Assembly (NCBI GenBank): GCA_041583655.1
Contig: JBFHFJ010000117.1
Coordinates: 1 to 9,137 of the forward strand
DNA: 9,137 nucleotides
Reading direction: 5' to 3'
Source: Haliea sp041583655
Lineage (GTDB): Bacteria; Pseudomonadota; Gammaproteobacteria; Pseudomonadales; Halieaceae
The notes under the pieces are model-generated. The model did not search any database, was not told the DNA's origin, and was given only the letters and a program-made list of their open reading frames with translations. Shown here piece by piece: positions 1-7,471 of the stretch. The translations under genes and the position numbers were made by a program. Within the stretch, counting starts at the first letter, position 1. Every line of letters begins with the position of its first letter.

Positions 1-204
1 GACAGTATTTTTCTTCTCCACCACGACCGAAGCCACGCCCAGCCGTGCCAGCGCCAGGGCGGCGGTCAGGCCTACGGGGCCAGCCCCGGCGATGATGACC
101 GGGTGACAGGGCCGTGCGCCACCAAGTTCTGCAGGCGCGTGGAAGGGATACTCGCAATAGTTGAAATACAGCGACTCCAGCTCGCCCCGGCCGTCAGGTC
201 TCAT
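1..204 (-). CDS. FAD-dependent aromatic monooxygenase, N-terminal fragment (3' end beyond window)
   Basis: Only the first 68 codons lie in the window; the frame runs open off the left edge. After a leader of about 34 residues rich in Tyr and Phe (YFNYCEYPF at about 13-21), a Rossmann dinucleotide-binding segment begins: HPVIIAGAGPVGL at about 34-46, with the GxGxxG fingerprint, then a helix (TAALALARLG) and a strand ending in VVVEKK, whose Glu would bind the FAD ribose. This fold and leader fit class A flavoprotein hydroxylases of the MhpA/PheA/TfdB kind (FAD_binding_3), which hydroxylate aromatic rings with NAD(P)H and O2; the catalytic domain is not visible, so the substrate is unknown. The ATG at 204 is 18 nt past the stop of the NTF2-like gene and is preceded by GGGAG (216-220) at a long spacing of 11 nt. 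It is probably the fifth gene of the receptor operon. Other GxGxxG oxidoreductases are possible but less likely. Confidence 0.82.
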   Translation of the reverse strand, partial: MRPDGRGELESLYFNYCEYPFHAPAELGGARPCHPVIIAGAGPVGLTAALALARLGVASVVVEKKNTV

Positions 205-222
205 GACGATGGCAGCTCCCGC

Positions 223-594
223 TTACGTTGATTCAAACAGTTTGGCAACGATGTGCCACTGGCCGTCGACCTCCAGCAACTGGAAATGATTCACGAAATC
301 CATGCCCAGGTAACCCGTCTCCCGCAAAACCGCAGTGGCAATCCGGCCATCGATGTGGACAGTATCAATGCGGGCATCGTAGCGCAAACCGGAGTCAACC
401 GGCGCCGGATTGGCCCCCACCGCATCGAAAAAGGGCTCGGGGCTTCCGGTGACAAGGTCACCCGCAAGGTACCCGCTGAGAATCGCCGTGGGGTGAAACA
501 GGGCCCGCAGTGCCAGCACATCACCGCGAGCGCAGGCGTCGACATACGACCGGACCACGGCCTGCACCGCAGCCAGCGGCTCTGCCCGAGTCAT
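223..594 (-). CDS. NTF2/SnoaL-like family protein (putative lumazine-binding type)
   Basis: This 123-residue protein has the size and pattern of the NTF2-like alpha+beta cone fold. An N-terminal helix (VQAVVRSYVDACARGD) is followed by the characteristic LRALFHPTA segment, then GYLAGDL, EPFFDAVGANPAP, a strand TVHIDGRIATAVLRE and a closing FVNHFQLLEVDGQWHIVAKLF. It most resembles the Lumazine_bd_2-type members. Members of this fold are small enzymes (isomerases, dehydratases, cyclases) or ligand-binding partners; here no catalytic set can be assigned. I chose the ATG at 594 over an in-frame GTG at 612 because the ATG overlaps the upstream deacylase stop as TGATG, typical of termination-reinitiation. 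No convincing Shine-Dalgarno precedes either start. Its position directly before a flavin monooxygenase suggests that it acts on, or delivers, that enzyme's substrate or product. Confidence 0.85.
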   Translation of the reverse strand: MTRAEPLAAVQAVVRSYVDACARGDVLALRALFHPTAILSGYLAGDLVTGSPEPFFDAVGANPAPVDSGLRYDARIDTVHIDGRIATAVLRETGYLGMDFVNHFQLLEVDGQWHIVAKLFEST

Positions 595-1745
595 CAGCGT
601 CGCCCGGCGCACGCTGCAACGGGTGAATGGTCCGGCAGCTTGTCCAGCAGGGCCTCCGCCAGGGCGATGGCCTCGGCCTGGTGAGGCTGCAGATCCTGGC
701 CCCCCAGCGCCGCATGCATCTCGAGGAACGGATCAATGGTACCGGTCACGGCGCCACTGAGTTCCTCCATGACTGCGAGCCCGAAGAAAGGCACCGTCCA
801 GGTGTTGTAGCCGCCCTCGTGGCACATGAGCAGGCGTCCGCCGCAGTGGCGCTCGGCGGCGAGGCGGAGTTTTCGCGTAAGACTGCGATAGCCATCGCTG
901 TGCATCTGCATCCGCCCGAGGGGGTCATAGGCACCGGCATCGAAACCCGAGGGAACGACAATCAACTGCGGCTTGAAACGGTCTATTGCGGGGATAACCA
1001 CCCGGTCCCAGGCTTCCTCATAGGCGCCGACACCGGATCCCGGGGGCAGCGGCACGTTGATGTTGAAGCCGGTGCCGGCACCGGCGCCATTTTCGTGCAG
1101 ATGGCCGGAGTCCGGGGGAAAGCAGTTATCCTGGTGCACGGAGATGGTGAGCGCCCGCGGGTCTTCGTAGAAGGCGCTCTGGGTACCATTGCCGTGGTGC
1201 ACGTCCCAGTCAACGAAAGCGATGCGCTCAAGGCCAAAGCGCTCGAACGCGTGGAAGCCGGCAATCGCCGCATTGCCGAACAGGCAGAAGCCCATACCCA
1301 TGTCTGCCAGGGCATGGTGGCCCGGAGGCCGCACCAGGGCATAGGCATTATCGACCTCCCCCGCCATCAGGGCTTCCAGTGCGGCCAGCACGCCACCCGC
1401 TGAAAGCACGGCAATTTCATAACTGCCCCGCCCCATCGGGGTGAAGGGACCGGCATCGCCACCATGCTCCGCGCTCAGCGCCCGGACTTTCTCCAGGTGT
1501 TCGCGGGTATGAAAGCGCAGGATTTCCTCCTCGGTGGCTTCCCTGGGTGCGATGGAACAGAGCTGCGGGGTCAATCCCGCAACCTCCAGCAGATTGCGGA
1601 AGCGGCGCTTGGTTTCCGGGTTTTCGGCATGGGTATCCGGTTGCACTGGATTGCCATAGGGCATCGGCCCGGCGTAATTGCCGGTGTTGTGCCACATGTA
1701 AAGTTCGTGGGCGACAAAGCCCGTTTTCCGGCTGGCGGCCTGCAT
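594..1745 (-). CDS. Class II histone deacetylase-like zinc amidohydrolase
   Basis: This 383-residue protein is a complete HDAC/AcuC/acetylpolyamine-amidohydrolase-family enzyme, a cytoplasmic Zn-dependent hydrolase that removes acetyl or other acyl groups from amines. The active site is intact: tandem His in RPPGHH (H143, H144), Zn ligands D181 and H183 in DWDVHHGNG, third Zn ligand D269 in SGFDA, and the catalytic Tyr Y313 in HEGGYN. Tyr rather than His at that position argues for a genuinely active deacylase. The N-terminus (TGFVAHELYMWHNTGNYAG, then HAENPETKRRFRNLLE) is typical of the bacterial class II subfamily. The ATG at 1745 was chosen because GGAG (1754-1757) sits 8 nt upstream and family homology starts at once; the open frame continues 94 codons further upstream but only over the amidase gene. 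It starts 4 nt after the amidase stop, so the pair is coupled. The physiological substrate is unknown; acetylpolyamines or an N-acyl catabolic intermediate are options, and protein deacetylation seems unlikely in this context. Confidence 0.93.
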   Translation of the reverse strand: MQAASRKTGFVAHELYMWHNTGNYAGPMPYGNPVQPDTHAENPETKRRFRNLLEVAGLTPQLCSIAPREATEEEILRFHTREHLEKVRALSAEHGGDAGPFTPMGRGSYEIAVLSAGGVLAALEALMAGEVDNAYALVRPPGHHALADMGMGFCLFGNAAIAGFHAFERFGLERIAFVDWDVHHGNGTQSAFYEDPRALTISVHQDNCFPPDSGHLHENGAGAGTGFNINVPLPPGSGVGAYEEAWDRVVIPAIDRFKPQLIVVPSGFDAGAYDPLGRMQMHSDGYRSLTRKLRLAAERHCGGRLLMCHEGGYNTWTVPFFGLAVMEELSGAVTGTIDPFLEMHAALGGQDLQPHQAEAIALAEALLDKLPDHSPVAACAGRR

Positions 1746-1749
1746 GGTA

Positions 1750-3198
1750 TTAACTCCGTATCTGCGATTGAAATTCGGGCTGATCCGCAATCTGCGGCCA
1801 GGGCCTGGCCTGTTCCAGGCTTGCCGCCAGTGCCAGCAGCAGGTCCTCGCGACCCTGGCGGGCAGCAAACTGGATACCAAACGGCAGGCCGTTTTCGCCG
1901 CGCCCCAGAGGCAGGGAGATAGCGGGTTGCCCGGTGACATTGAACACGGCGGTGAAAGGAACATCGCGGAAGACATGGTCGGTCCAGCTGCGGGCCGTGT
2001 AATTGCCGCCGGTAGACGCATGCTCACCGATGACCCAGGGCAACTGGGCCACCGTCGGCGTCATCAGGATATCGTGTTGGGTAAAGAAGCGCCCAAAGTC
2101 ACGACTGACGACGTTGAAAAAGTCTTCCGCATGTAACAGATCGACCGCGGACAATTGCAGCCCGTGTTCGTGAATGGCCAGTGTCGCCTGCTCCAGACTG
2201 CCACTGTCCGCCCTGCGGCCTGTGGCCGCGCAAATATCCACTACCCAGTGGGCAATATGGGCGGACCAGAGGTCCGTATTGGCCTGGGCAAAACGTTCGG
2301 CATCCAGCACAGGTGCGGCCTGCTGCACATGATGGCCCATGTCGGCGAGGAGTCTCGCGGTCGCCTCAAGGGCGGCGCGGATCACAGGGTCCACCGGTAC
2401 TCCCGACCAGGGCTCGGTCGTAAAGGCGATGCGCAACCCCGCGGGCATCTGCAGCGACTCCACATAGGCGCGCTGCGGGGGCGCGATGATATAGGGGTCG
2501 CCGATGCCAGGCCCCTGCACCGCGTCCAGCATGGCCGCGCAATCGCGCACCGTGCGGGTCAGCACGAATTCGATGCCGAGGCCCCCAAGGCCGTCAGCGG
2601 CACCCGGACCGATGGGAACCCGGCCACGGCCTGGCTTGAGTCCCACCAGGCCGCAGCAGGAGGCCGGAATACGTATAGAACCGCCGCCATCGTTGGCATG
2701 TGCCACGGGCACGATTCCCGCGGCCACTGCCGCAGCGCTGCCACCGCTGGAGCCACCGGGACTGCGTGACAGGTCCCAGGGATTGCGCGTGGCGCCACAG
2801 GCCACGGTCTCGGTGGCGCAGTTGTAACCCATTTCCGGAACGGTGGTCCGCCCCAGGGTAACCAGCCCCGCCTGACGAAAACGGGCCATGAGATCCGAGT
2901 CCGCTGGCGCCACCAGGCCTGCGCCGAGGCGGGAGCCCATTTCAGAGCGCCGGCCCTCTGCCTGTAATACGAGGTCCTTGATCAGAAACGGCACACCGGC
3001 GAAGCTGCCATCGGGCGCAGTCGAGGCGGAATCCGCATCGACATCCTCGAACAGCTCCACCAGGGCATTGATCCGGGGATTCCACGCTGCAGCCAGGGCG
3101 AGCGCGCAATCCGTCAGTTCCCCCGCGGTGACATCGCCCTGGCGAACCAGCTGCGCCAGTCCCAGCCCGTCGTACTGCAGGTACTCGGCTACATCCAT
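1750..3198 (-). CDS. Amidase, amidase-signature family
   Basis: This 482-residue protein is a full-length amidase-signature (AS) enzyme, hydrolysing carboxylic amides to acid and amine or ammonia. The Ser-cisSer-Lys triad is visible: K74 in PFLIKDL, cis-Ser S150 in SPGGSSGGS, and nucleophile S174 in NDGGGSIRIPAS. The 24-residue spacing between the two serines matches the family. The Gly/Ser-rich signature runs from about residue 146 to 190, and the length is normal. There is no signal peptide, so it is predicted cytoplasmic. It lacks clear hallmarks of GatA in a tRNA amidotransferase, and no gatB or gatC neighbours exist, so a catabolic amidase is favoured; AS substrate specificity cannot be read from sequence. 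The ATG at 3198 is preceded by AGGA overlapping the receptor's stop codon, 9 nt upstream. It is followed 4 nt later by the HDAC-like gene, so two mechanistically unrelated amide hydrolases are made side by side. Confidence 0.94.
   Translation of the reverse strand: MDVAEYLQYDGLGLAQLVRQGDVTAGELTDCALALAAAWNPRINALVELFEDVDADSASTAPDGSFAGVPFLIKDLVLQAEGRRSEMGSRLGAGLVAPADSDLMARFRQAGLVTLGRTTVPEMGYNCATETVACGATRNPWDLSRSPGGSSGGSAAAVAAGIVPVAHANDGGGSIRIPASCCGLVGLKPGRGRVPIGPGAADGLGGLGIEFVLTRTVRDCAAMLDAVQGPGIGDPYIIAPPQRAYVESLQMPAGLRIAFTTEPWSGVPVDPVIRAALEATARLLADMGHHVQQAAPVLDAERFAQANTDLWSAHIAHWVVDICAATGRRADSGSLEQATLAIHEHGLQLSAVDLLHAEDFFNVVSRDFGRFFTQHDILMTPTVAQLPWVIGEHASTGGNYTARSWTDHVFRDVPFTAVFNVTGQPAISLPLGRGENGLPFGIQFAARQGREDLLLALAASLEQARPWPQIADQPEFQSQIRS
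1754..1757 (-). promoter_or_regulatory. Ribosome-binding site of the HDAC-like gene
   Basis: GGAG lies inside the last codons of the amidase, 8 nt before the ATG at 1745. It fixes the start of the deacylase and rules out the 94-codon upstream extension of the same frame. Because it is covered by ribosomes finishing the amidase, initiation is probably coupled to amidase translation. Confidence 0.75.
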
Positions 3199-3207
3199 GA
3201 CCAGGCG

Positions 3208-3212
3208 TCCTA
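3208..3212 (-). promoter_or_regulatory. Shine-Dalgarno overlapping the receptor stop codon (TAGGA)
   Basis: The TAG stop of the TonB-dependent receptor shares its last two bases with AGGA, which stands 9 nt before the amidase ATG. Stop and ribosome-binding site therefore coincide, which makes translational coupling of receptor and amidase likely and confirms the amidase start. Confidence 0.7.
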
Positions 3213-5657
3213 CTCGCCGAGGTTGTAGTTAAGCGTCACGCCGTAGGTTCGGGGCATGCCATAGCTGCGTACAAAAGGACCATTACCACCGGCGTAGGCC
3301 GCGGGATAGTAGTCCTCATCGGTGAGGTTGCGCGCCCATAGCAGGGTGCGCCAGCGGCCGTCGGCGGAGCCGATTCCCAGCCGGGCATTGAACAGGGTGT
3401 AGTCCTCGGTTGCGTTTTCCGGAGATACACCACCGGAGGTTTCATCGGTAAAGCTGAAGTCGCCGGCAACTTCCATCACCAGTCCATTTGCCAGCGGCCA
3501 CTCGTAGCTGACCAGACCGACATAGGACCACTCAGGCGCCTGGGCCAGCTCGATACCGGATACATCGCGCCGCACGGTTACCGGCCAGCTGCTCGCCTGC
3601 GGATCTACAGCGTTCCACTTGGTCACTTCCGTATCCAGCCAGGCCACGCCCAGATTGACGTTGAGCCCGGCCAGCGGTTGCCACTTGAGATCAATCTCGG
3701 CGCCGGTAATTTCCGACTCGGGCACATTGGTCAGGCCGGCGATGTTGCCGACGAATGTCACGGCGACATCCTGCTCCTGCTTGTCCTCGTAATCGTAGAA
3801 GAATGTCGCGGCATTGAGCTGCATACGGCCGTCCAGCAACGTGGCCTTGACCCCCAACTCATAGGACGTGAGCTTCTCCTCGTCGTAAGGGGCCAGCTGC
3901 TGGGTGGTGTTGGAGTTGGCACCGTTGAAGCCGCCGGACTTGAAGCCCACCGAGACCATCCCGTAAGCCAGCACGTCATCATTGAACGCGTAGTCCAGCC
4001 CCAGCTTGCCCATCCAGCGGTTGGTGCTGATGCTGTCCTCGTAGACCTGGAACGCGTTATTGACATCAGGTGTACCAATCACCGCGAAGATGAAATCGGG
4101 GGAGCCTGGATCATCGTTGATGGTACCGCAGTCGCCGGGACTCAGGTTGGCGCCGAAGTTTGCGTTGAGGAAGTTACCCAGGCTGCCATCCTCGGCAACA
4201 AAGGTGCAACCGGCCCAGTCACGGTCTTCCTCCGTGTAGCGTGCGCCGACCGTCAGTCGCCAGGCGTCGGTGAACTGCCACTCCACATGACCAAAAACGC
4301 CCTGGGATTCAGTTTCCTGGCTGTATTTGGTATCCAGCTCCAGAATCGGGGTCGCGGCAAACAGGTCCACGCCCCAGGGGATCGAGCCAAAGCCGAATAC
4401 GGAGTCGGACATGAAGTAGTGGTAGTACTCATCCATCTCATCCTTGGAATAGTACAGCCCGGCAATCCAGTTCAGCGGGCCGACATCACCGGCCAGGCGC
4501 AGCTCCTGCGAGAACACCTCCAGGTCTGTGGTGTTGATGTTGCTGGAGTCGTTGTAGAAGCCGCCGTCCCAATCGTTGGCTTCCACACGCTCGAACTCGT
4601 TGTAGCCGGTGATCGAGGTCAGGGTCATGCCACTGATATCCCATTCAAGTCTGGCCGTGAACCCGGTCAACTCGTTGTCCCGCTGGGGCCTGATATTGAA
4701 GGTCTTGCCGGTGATCGGGCTGGTATAGCTGTTGGTCCAGTCCGCAGCCTCGTTGTCGCCGGTAGAATACCAGGGCGGGGTCTCGCCGAAATTGCTGCCG
4801 GTGGGCAACAGGTATTCATTCAGAGGTCTGTAGGGATTGTTGAACTCGCCGAGACCAAAAGGCGTACCGCTGTAGGCGGTATTTGCCTTGTTCTCGGATT
4901 CATCCTTGACGTAATGGCCGCTCAGCGTCAGGCGCAGGGAATCTGTGAGATCGAAGTTGACGATACCGCGCAAGGCGGTTGCATCCTTCTCACCCAGTTC
5001 ATCGTTGCGGGTCAGACTCTTTTGCCAGCCTTCGCTGGACTGGATGGTCTTGAATGCCAGGCGCCCCTGCACCCTGTCGCTGCCCCCGGTAACGAAACCC
5101 TCCAGGTCGAAGGTGGAGTAGCTGCCGTAGCTCGCAGTGACGCCTGCGCCGAACTCCTGCGTGGGTTTGTTACTGATGAAATTGATCTGGCCGGCGGTCG
5201 TGTTGCGACCGTAGAGATCACCCTGAGGCCCCTTCAGGACCTCTACCCGCTCAGTATCGAATACCAGTCCCCGGGTCATCACCGTATAGGGCATGGCGAC
5301 CTCGTCAAAATAGATACCGACCGTGGAGGACGCCGCCGTGGAGTAGTCCTGGAAGCCGACGCCACGAATAGTGTAGAGCGGTACGCCGGTGGCTGCGGTT
5401 TCGTTTACGGTCAGGCCAGGGGTCAGCATGGCGATATCCTCCGCCGTCAGCACCCCGAAATCTTTCAACTGATCGCCGGTAAACGCGTTGATGGTGATGC
5501 CCACGTCATTCGCGCTCTGGGCGCGCTTCTGCGCCGTCACAATGACTTCCTCGATCTGGGCATTGGCAACCGTGCCGCCTGCGGTCAACGTTGCCAGCAG
5601 TACCGCGGTGCCGAGCTTGCGGCGTTGATATCCCGTAACCTGATTGCTATCGAACAT
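3210..5657 (-). CDS. TonB-dependent outer-membrane receptor
   Basis: This 815-residue protein is a complete TonB-dependent receptor, which imports scarce or bulky substrates across the outer membrane using TonB-ExbBD energy. A signal peptide covers about residues 1-33 (basic RRK, then a hydrophobic stretch, cleavage near VANA/Q). A TonB-box-like segment EEVIVTAQKR follows at about 36-45. The plug domain spans about 46-165 and contains the conserved RVEVLKGPQGDLYGRNT element. The rest is a 22-strand-type barrel rich in alternating aromatic residues, ending YGVTLNYNLGE; the last aromatic is five residues from the end, as in many relatives. No N-terminal FecR-interacting signalling domain is present, so it is not a transducer. 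It resembles the broad unassigned group of receptors expanded in marine and soil Proteobacteria rather than a known siderophore receptor. GGGGG (5665-5669) lies 7 nt before the ATG. It heads a tightly packed run of catabolic genes, suggesting the imported ligand is an organic substrate rather than iron. Confidence 0.95.
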   Translation of the reverse strand: MFDSNQVTGYQRRKLGTAVLLATLTAGGTVANAQIEEVIVTAQKRAQSANDVGITINAFTGDQLKDFGVLTAEDIAMLTPGLTVNETAATGVPLYTIRGVGFQDYSTAASSTVGIYFDEVAMPYTVMTRGLVFDTERVEVLKGPQGDLYGRNTTAGQINFISNKPTQEFGAGVTASYGSYSTFDLEGFVTGGSDRVQGRLAFKTIQSSEGWQKSLTRNDELGEKDATALRGIVNFDLTDSLRLTLSGHYVKDESENKANTAYSGTPFGLGEFNNPYRPLNEYLLPTGSNFGETPPWYSTGDNEAADWTNSYTSPITGKTFNIRPQRDNELTGFTARLEWDISGMTLTSITGYNEFERVEANDWDGGFYNDSSNINTTDLEVFSQELRLAGDVGPLNWIAGLYYSKDEMDEYYHYFMSDSVFGFGSIPWGVDLFAATPILELDTKYSQETESQGVFGHVEWQFTDAWRLTVGARYTEEDRDWAGCTFVAEDGSLGNFLNANFGANLSPGDCGTINDDPGSPDFIFAVIGTPDVNNAFQVYEDSISTNRWMGKLGLDYAFNDDVLAYGMVSVGFKSGGFNGANSNTTQQLAPYDEEKLTSYELGVKATLLDGRMQLNAATFFYDYEDKQEQDVAVTFVGNIAGLTNVPESEITGAEIDLKWQPLAGLNVNLGVAWLDTEVTKWNAVDPQASSWPVTVRRDVSGIELAQAPEWSYVGLVSYEWPLANGLVMEVAGDFSFTDETSGGVSPENATEDYTLFNARLGIGSADGRWRTLLWARNLTDEDYYPAAYAGGNGPFVRSYGMPRTYGVTLNYNLGE

Positions 5658-5679
5658 GATAATTCCCCCGAAAAAAACA

Positions 5680-5707
5680 GTTATTGAATGAGTGCGCTGG
5701 CTCGCAA
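5680..5707 (-). promoter_or_regulatory. Possible weak sigma-70 promoter for the receptor operon
   Basis: In the 57-nt gap between the amidohydrolase and the receptor, the minus strand reads TTGCGA (5702-5707), a 16-nt spacer, then AATAAC (5680-5685). Each hexamer matches consensus at four of six positions. Transcription would start near 5673, giving a short leader. There is no terminator between the two genes, so read-through from the amidohydrolase is equally likely. Confidence 0.22.
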
Positions 5708-5714
5708 CGGAAAG

Positions 5715-7466
5715 TCACTCCGCTGCGTGGTTTGCTGTGTACACGGTGTTACCGGCGAACAGGGTGCGCAAAACCCGGATTTCGCTGATGTCCTGCGGCT
5801 CAATGGCAAAAGGATCCCGGTCCAGCACGATCATGTCTGCGGACTTGCCGACCTCAATTGAGCCGGTTCGCTGGTCCAGACGCATGGCCCTGGCTCCCCC
5901 CAGGGTCATGATTCGCAGCGCGTCGGCCAGAGTGATGGCTTCTTCGGGCCAGAAACTGCCGGGAAACTGGCCGCGCGGATCCTGCCGCGTTACCAGAGCT
6001 TCGATACCCAACCAGGGGTCGATGGTTTCCACCGCAGCGGGCCAGTCGGAGCCTGCCAGGATCGGGGCGTTGGCCTCGAGCAGGCTCCTGACCGGGAAGT
6101 ACTGTTCGCCCCGCGGCGAACCCACGGCAGCGACAACGGAGTCAATGATCGGCGAGGGATGCCAGAGGTAAGGTGAGAGATCCGCTACCGCGTCCAGTTC
6201 TGCGAACCGCGGCACATCCTCTGGATCAATATACCCGGCGTGGGCCAGTTCGTGGCGCAGGCCGGAGTTGCCATTCGCCTTGCGGGCGGCGGCGATGGCA
6301 TCGAGTGCAACCCGCACTGAGCGGTCGCCGGCGGTGTGGATCTTGACGGTGTAGCCGCGTTTGTCCAGTTCGATGAGGTCCTGCGTCAACAACTCGGGAG
6401 CCAGGTGCAACATGCCGCGATGGGATTCCGCCTCGTTGTGTTCCGGCGTGTAGGGCTCCAGCATCGCCGCGGTACGCGAGGCGGTGGGAACGCCATCCAT
6501 GAACACTTTCACAAATGCGGTATGCAGGCCGTCACTTGCGTACCGGTCACGCTGCGCATCGATCGCGGCGTAGTCGAGGGGTCCGTCGCGGTGCCCGTAG
6601 GGGGTCTGGATACCGAGTGCCAGATGGGCGGTGAGTTCATTGGCAGCTTCCAGTGCCTGGAATGCCGCCATGGCGTGTGGCTCGGAGTAGGCCTCCTTCA
6701 AGCCGGTGATGCCGAAGCTGTTGGCAATCCGCAGCGCTTCCCGGGCTCCGGCCTGCAACTGGGCCTCGCTCCACTCGGGCAGCTGGTCCGAGACACGCTG
6801 CTCCGCACCTTCCAGCAGCAGGCCATTGGGCTCACCTGTCACCGGGTCACGAACGATAGTGCCGTCAGACGGGTCAGGTGTGTCCTTGTCGATACCGGCC
6901 AGCGCCAGTGCGCGGCTGTTCACCCAGCCATTGTGGTTGCTGTCATCGTTGAGCAGTACGGCCTTGTCACCGGAGACAGCATCCAGGAACGCGCGCGGCG
7001 ACGCTATGTCGTGGGTGTCAAAGAAGCCGCTGTCCCACTGCCCACCGCGTATCCACAGCAGATCGGGGTTTTCGGCCACACACTTCGCAACTTGCGTGGC
7101 GATCTGCTCGGGCGTGGAGGAAAACGGGAAGTTGCATTCGTAGAGGCTCTTGACGCCGCCGCGCTGGGCGTGCACGTGGGCATCATTGATGCCCGGCATG
7201 ACCATCGCGCCCTGCAGGTCGACCACCGTCGTTGCCGGCCCGCGATAGGCTTGCGCAGCAGCGCTGTCGCCAACGTGAACAAAATGCCCATCCCTGATCG
7301 CCACCGCATCGGCCCAGGGCTGGGCGTCGTTTACGGTATAGATGCGTGCATTGAGGTAGATCGTGTCCGCAGCTGCGGGGGTGGAACTGGCAATGGCGGA
7401 TTGCGTGGCAACTGCCAGCAGGGCTGCTGCACAAGCTTTCAGGCAGCTTCCAGTCGATCGTTTCAT
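5715..7466 (-). CDS. Secreted metal-dependent amidohydrolase, YtcJ-like (amidohydrolase 3 family)
   Basis: This 583-residue protein belongs to the amidohydrolase superfamily branch that includes YtcJ and related imidase or N-acyl hydrolases. Residues 1-26 look like a cleavable signal peptide (KR at the N-terminus, an Ala/Leu-rich core, cleavage near AIA/S), so the enzyme should be exported to the periplasm. Metal-site residues are in place: H97 and H99 in DAHVHA, K320 in FVKVFMDG (candidate carboxylated Lys), H377 in KIHTAGD, the H405/H409 region in RHELAHAG, and the catalytic Asp D474 in GSDWP. A small N-terminal beta-domain (TIYLNARIYTVND) and the C-terminal closing segment (GKSADMIVLDRDPF) complete the family architecture. 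The ATG at 7466 has GGAG 6 nt upstream, inside a predicted hairpin. It lies between the AraC regulator and the receptor. The substrate is unknown; amides, imides or carbamates of organic compounds are typical for the branch. Confidence 0.93.
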   Translation of the reverse strand: MKRSTGSCLKACAAALLAVATQSAIASSTPAAADTIYLNARIYTVNDAQPWADAVAIRDGHFVHVGDSAAAQAYRGPATTVVDLQGAMVMPGINDAHVHAQRGGVKSLYECNFPFSSTPEQIATQVAKCVAENPDLLWIRGGQWDSGFFDTHDIASPRAFLDAVSGDKAVLLNDDSNHNGWVNSRALALAGIDKDTPDPSDGTIVRDPVTGEPNGLLLEGAEQRVSDQLPEWSEAQLQAGAREALRIANSFGITGLKEAYSEPHAMAAFQALEAANELTAHLALGIQTPYGHRDGPLDYAAIDAQRDRYASDGLHTAFVKVFMDGVPTASRTAAMLEPYTPEHNEAESHRGMLHLAPELLTQDLIELDKRGYTVKIHTAGDRSVRVALDAIAAARKANGNSGLRHELAHAGYIDPEDVPRFAELDAVADLSPYLWHPSPIIDSVVAAVGSPRGEQYFPVRSLLEANAPILAGSDWPAAVETIDPWLGIEALVTRQDPRGQFPGSFWPEEAITLADALRIMTLGGARAMRLDQRTGSIEVGKSADMIVLDRDPFAIEPQDISEIRVLRTLFAGNTVYTANHAAE

Positions 7467-7471
7467 ATCGG

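Noticed and set aside
1068..1085. A perfect 18-bp palindrome (arms GCCGGTGCC and GGCACCGGC) inside the HDAC-like gene
   Set aside because: It encodes a Gly/Ala-rich loop with GC-rich codons and sits mid-gene with no regulatory context; coding composition explains it adequately.
1746..2027. A 94-codon N-terminal extension of the HDAC-like frame
   Set aside because: It lies entirely over the amidase 3' end, has no family similarity, and a good ribosome-binding site supports the ATG at 1745.
3678..5687. A 669-codon open frame on the plus strand, antisense to the TonB receptor
   Set aside because: It is a shadow of the GC-rich receptor frame: the translated product shows no domain pattern, while the opposite strand encodes a full receptor with signal peptide, plug and barrel.
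5658..5714. A T-run of seven on the minus strand as a possible intrinsic terminator after the amidohydrolase
   Set aside because: The only nearby stem is TGCG/CGCA with a 6-nt loop, too short and more than 10 nt away from the T-run.
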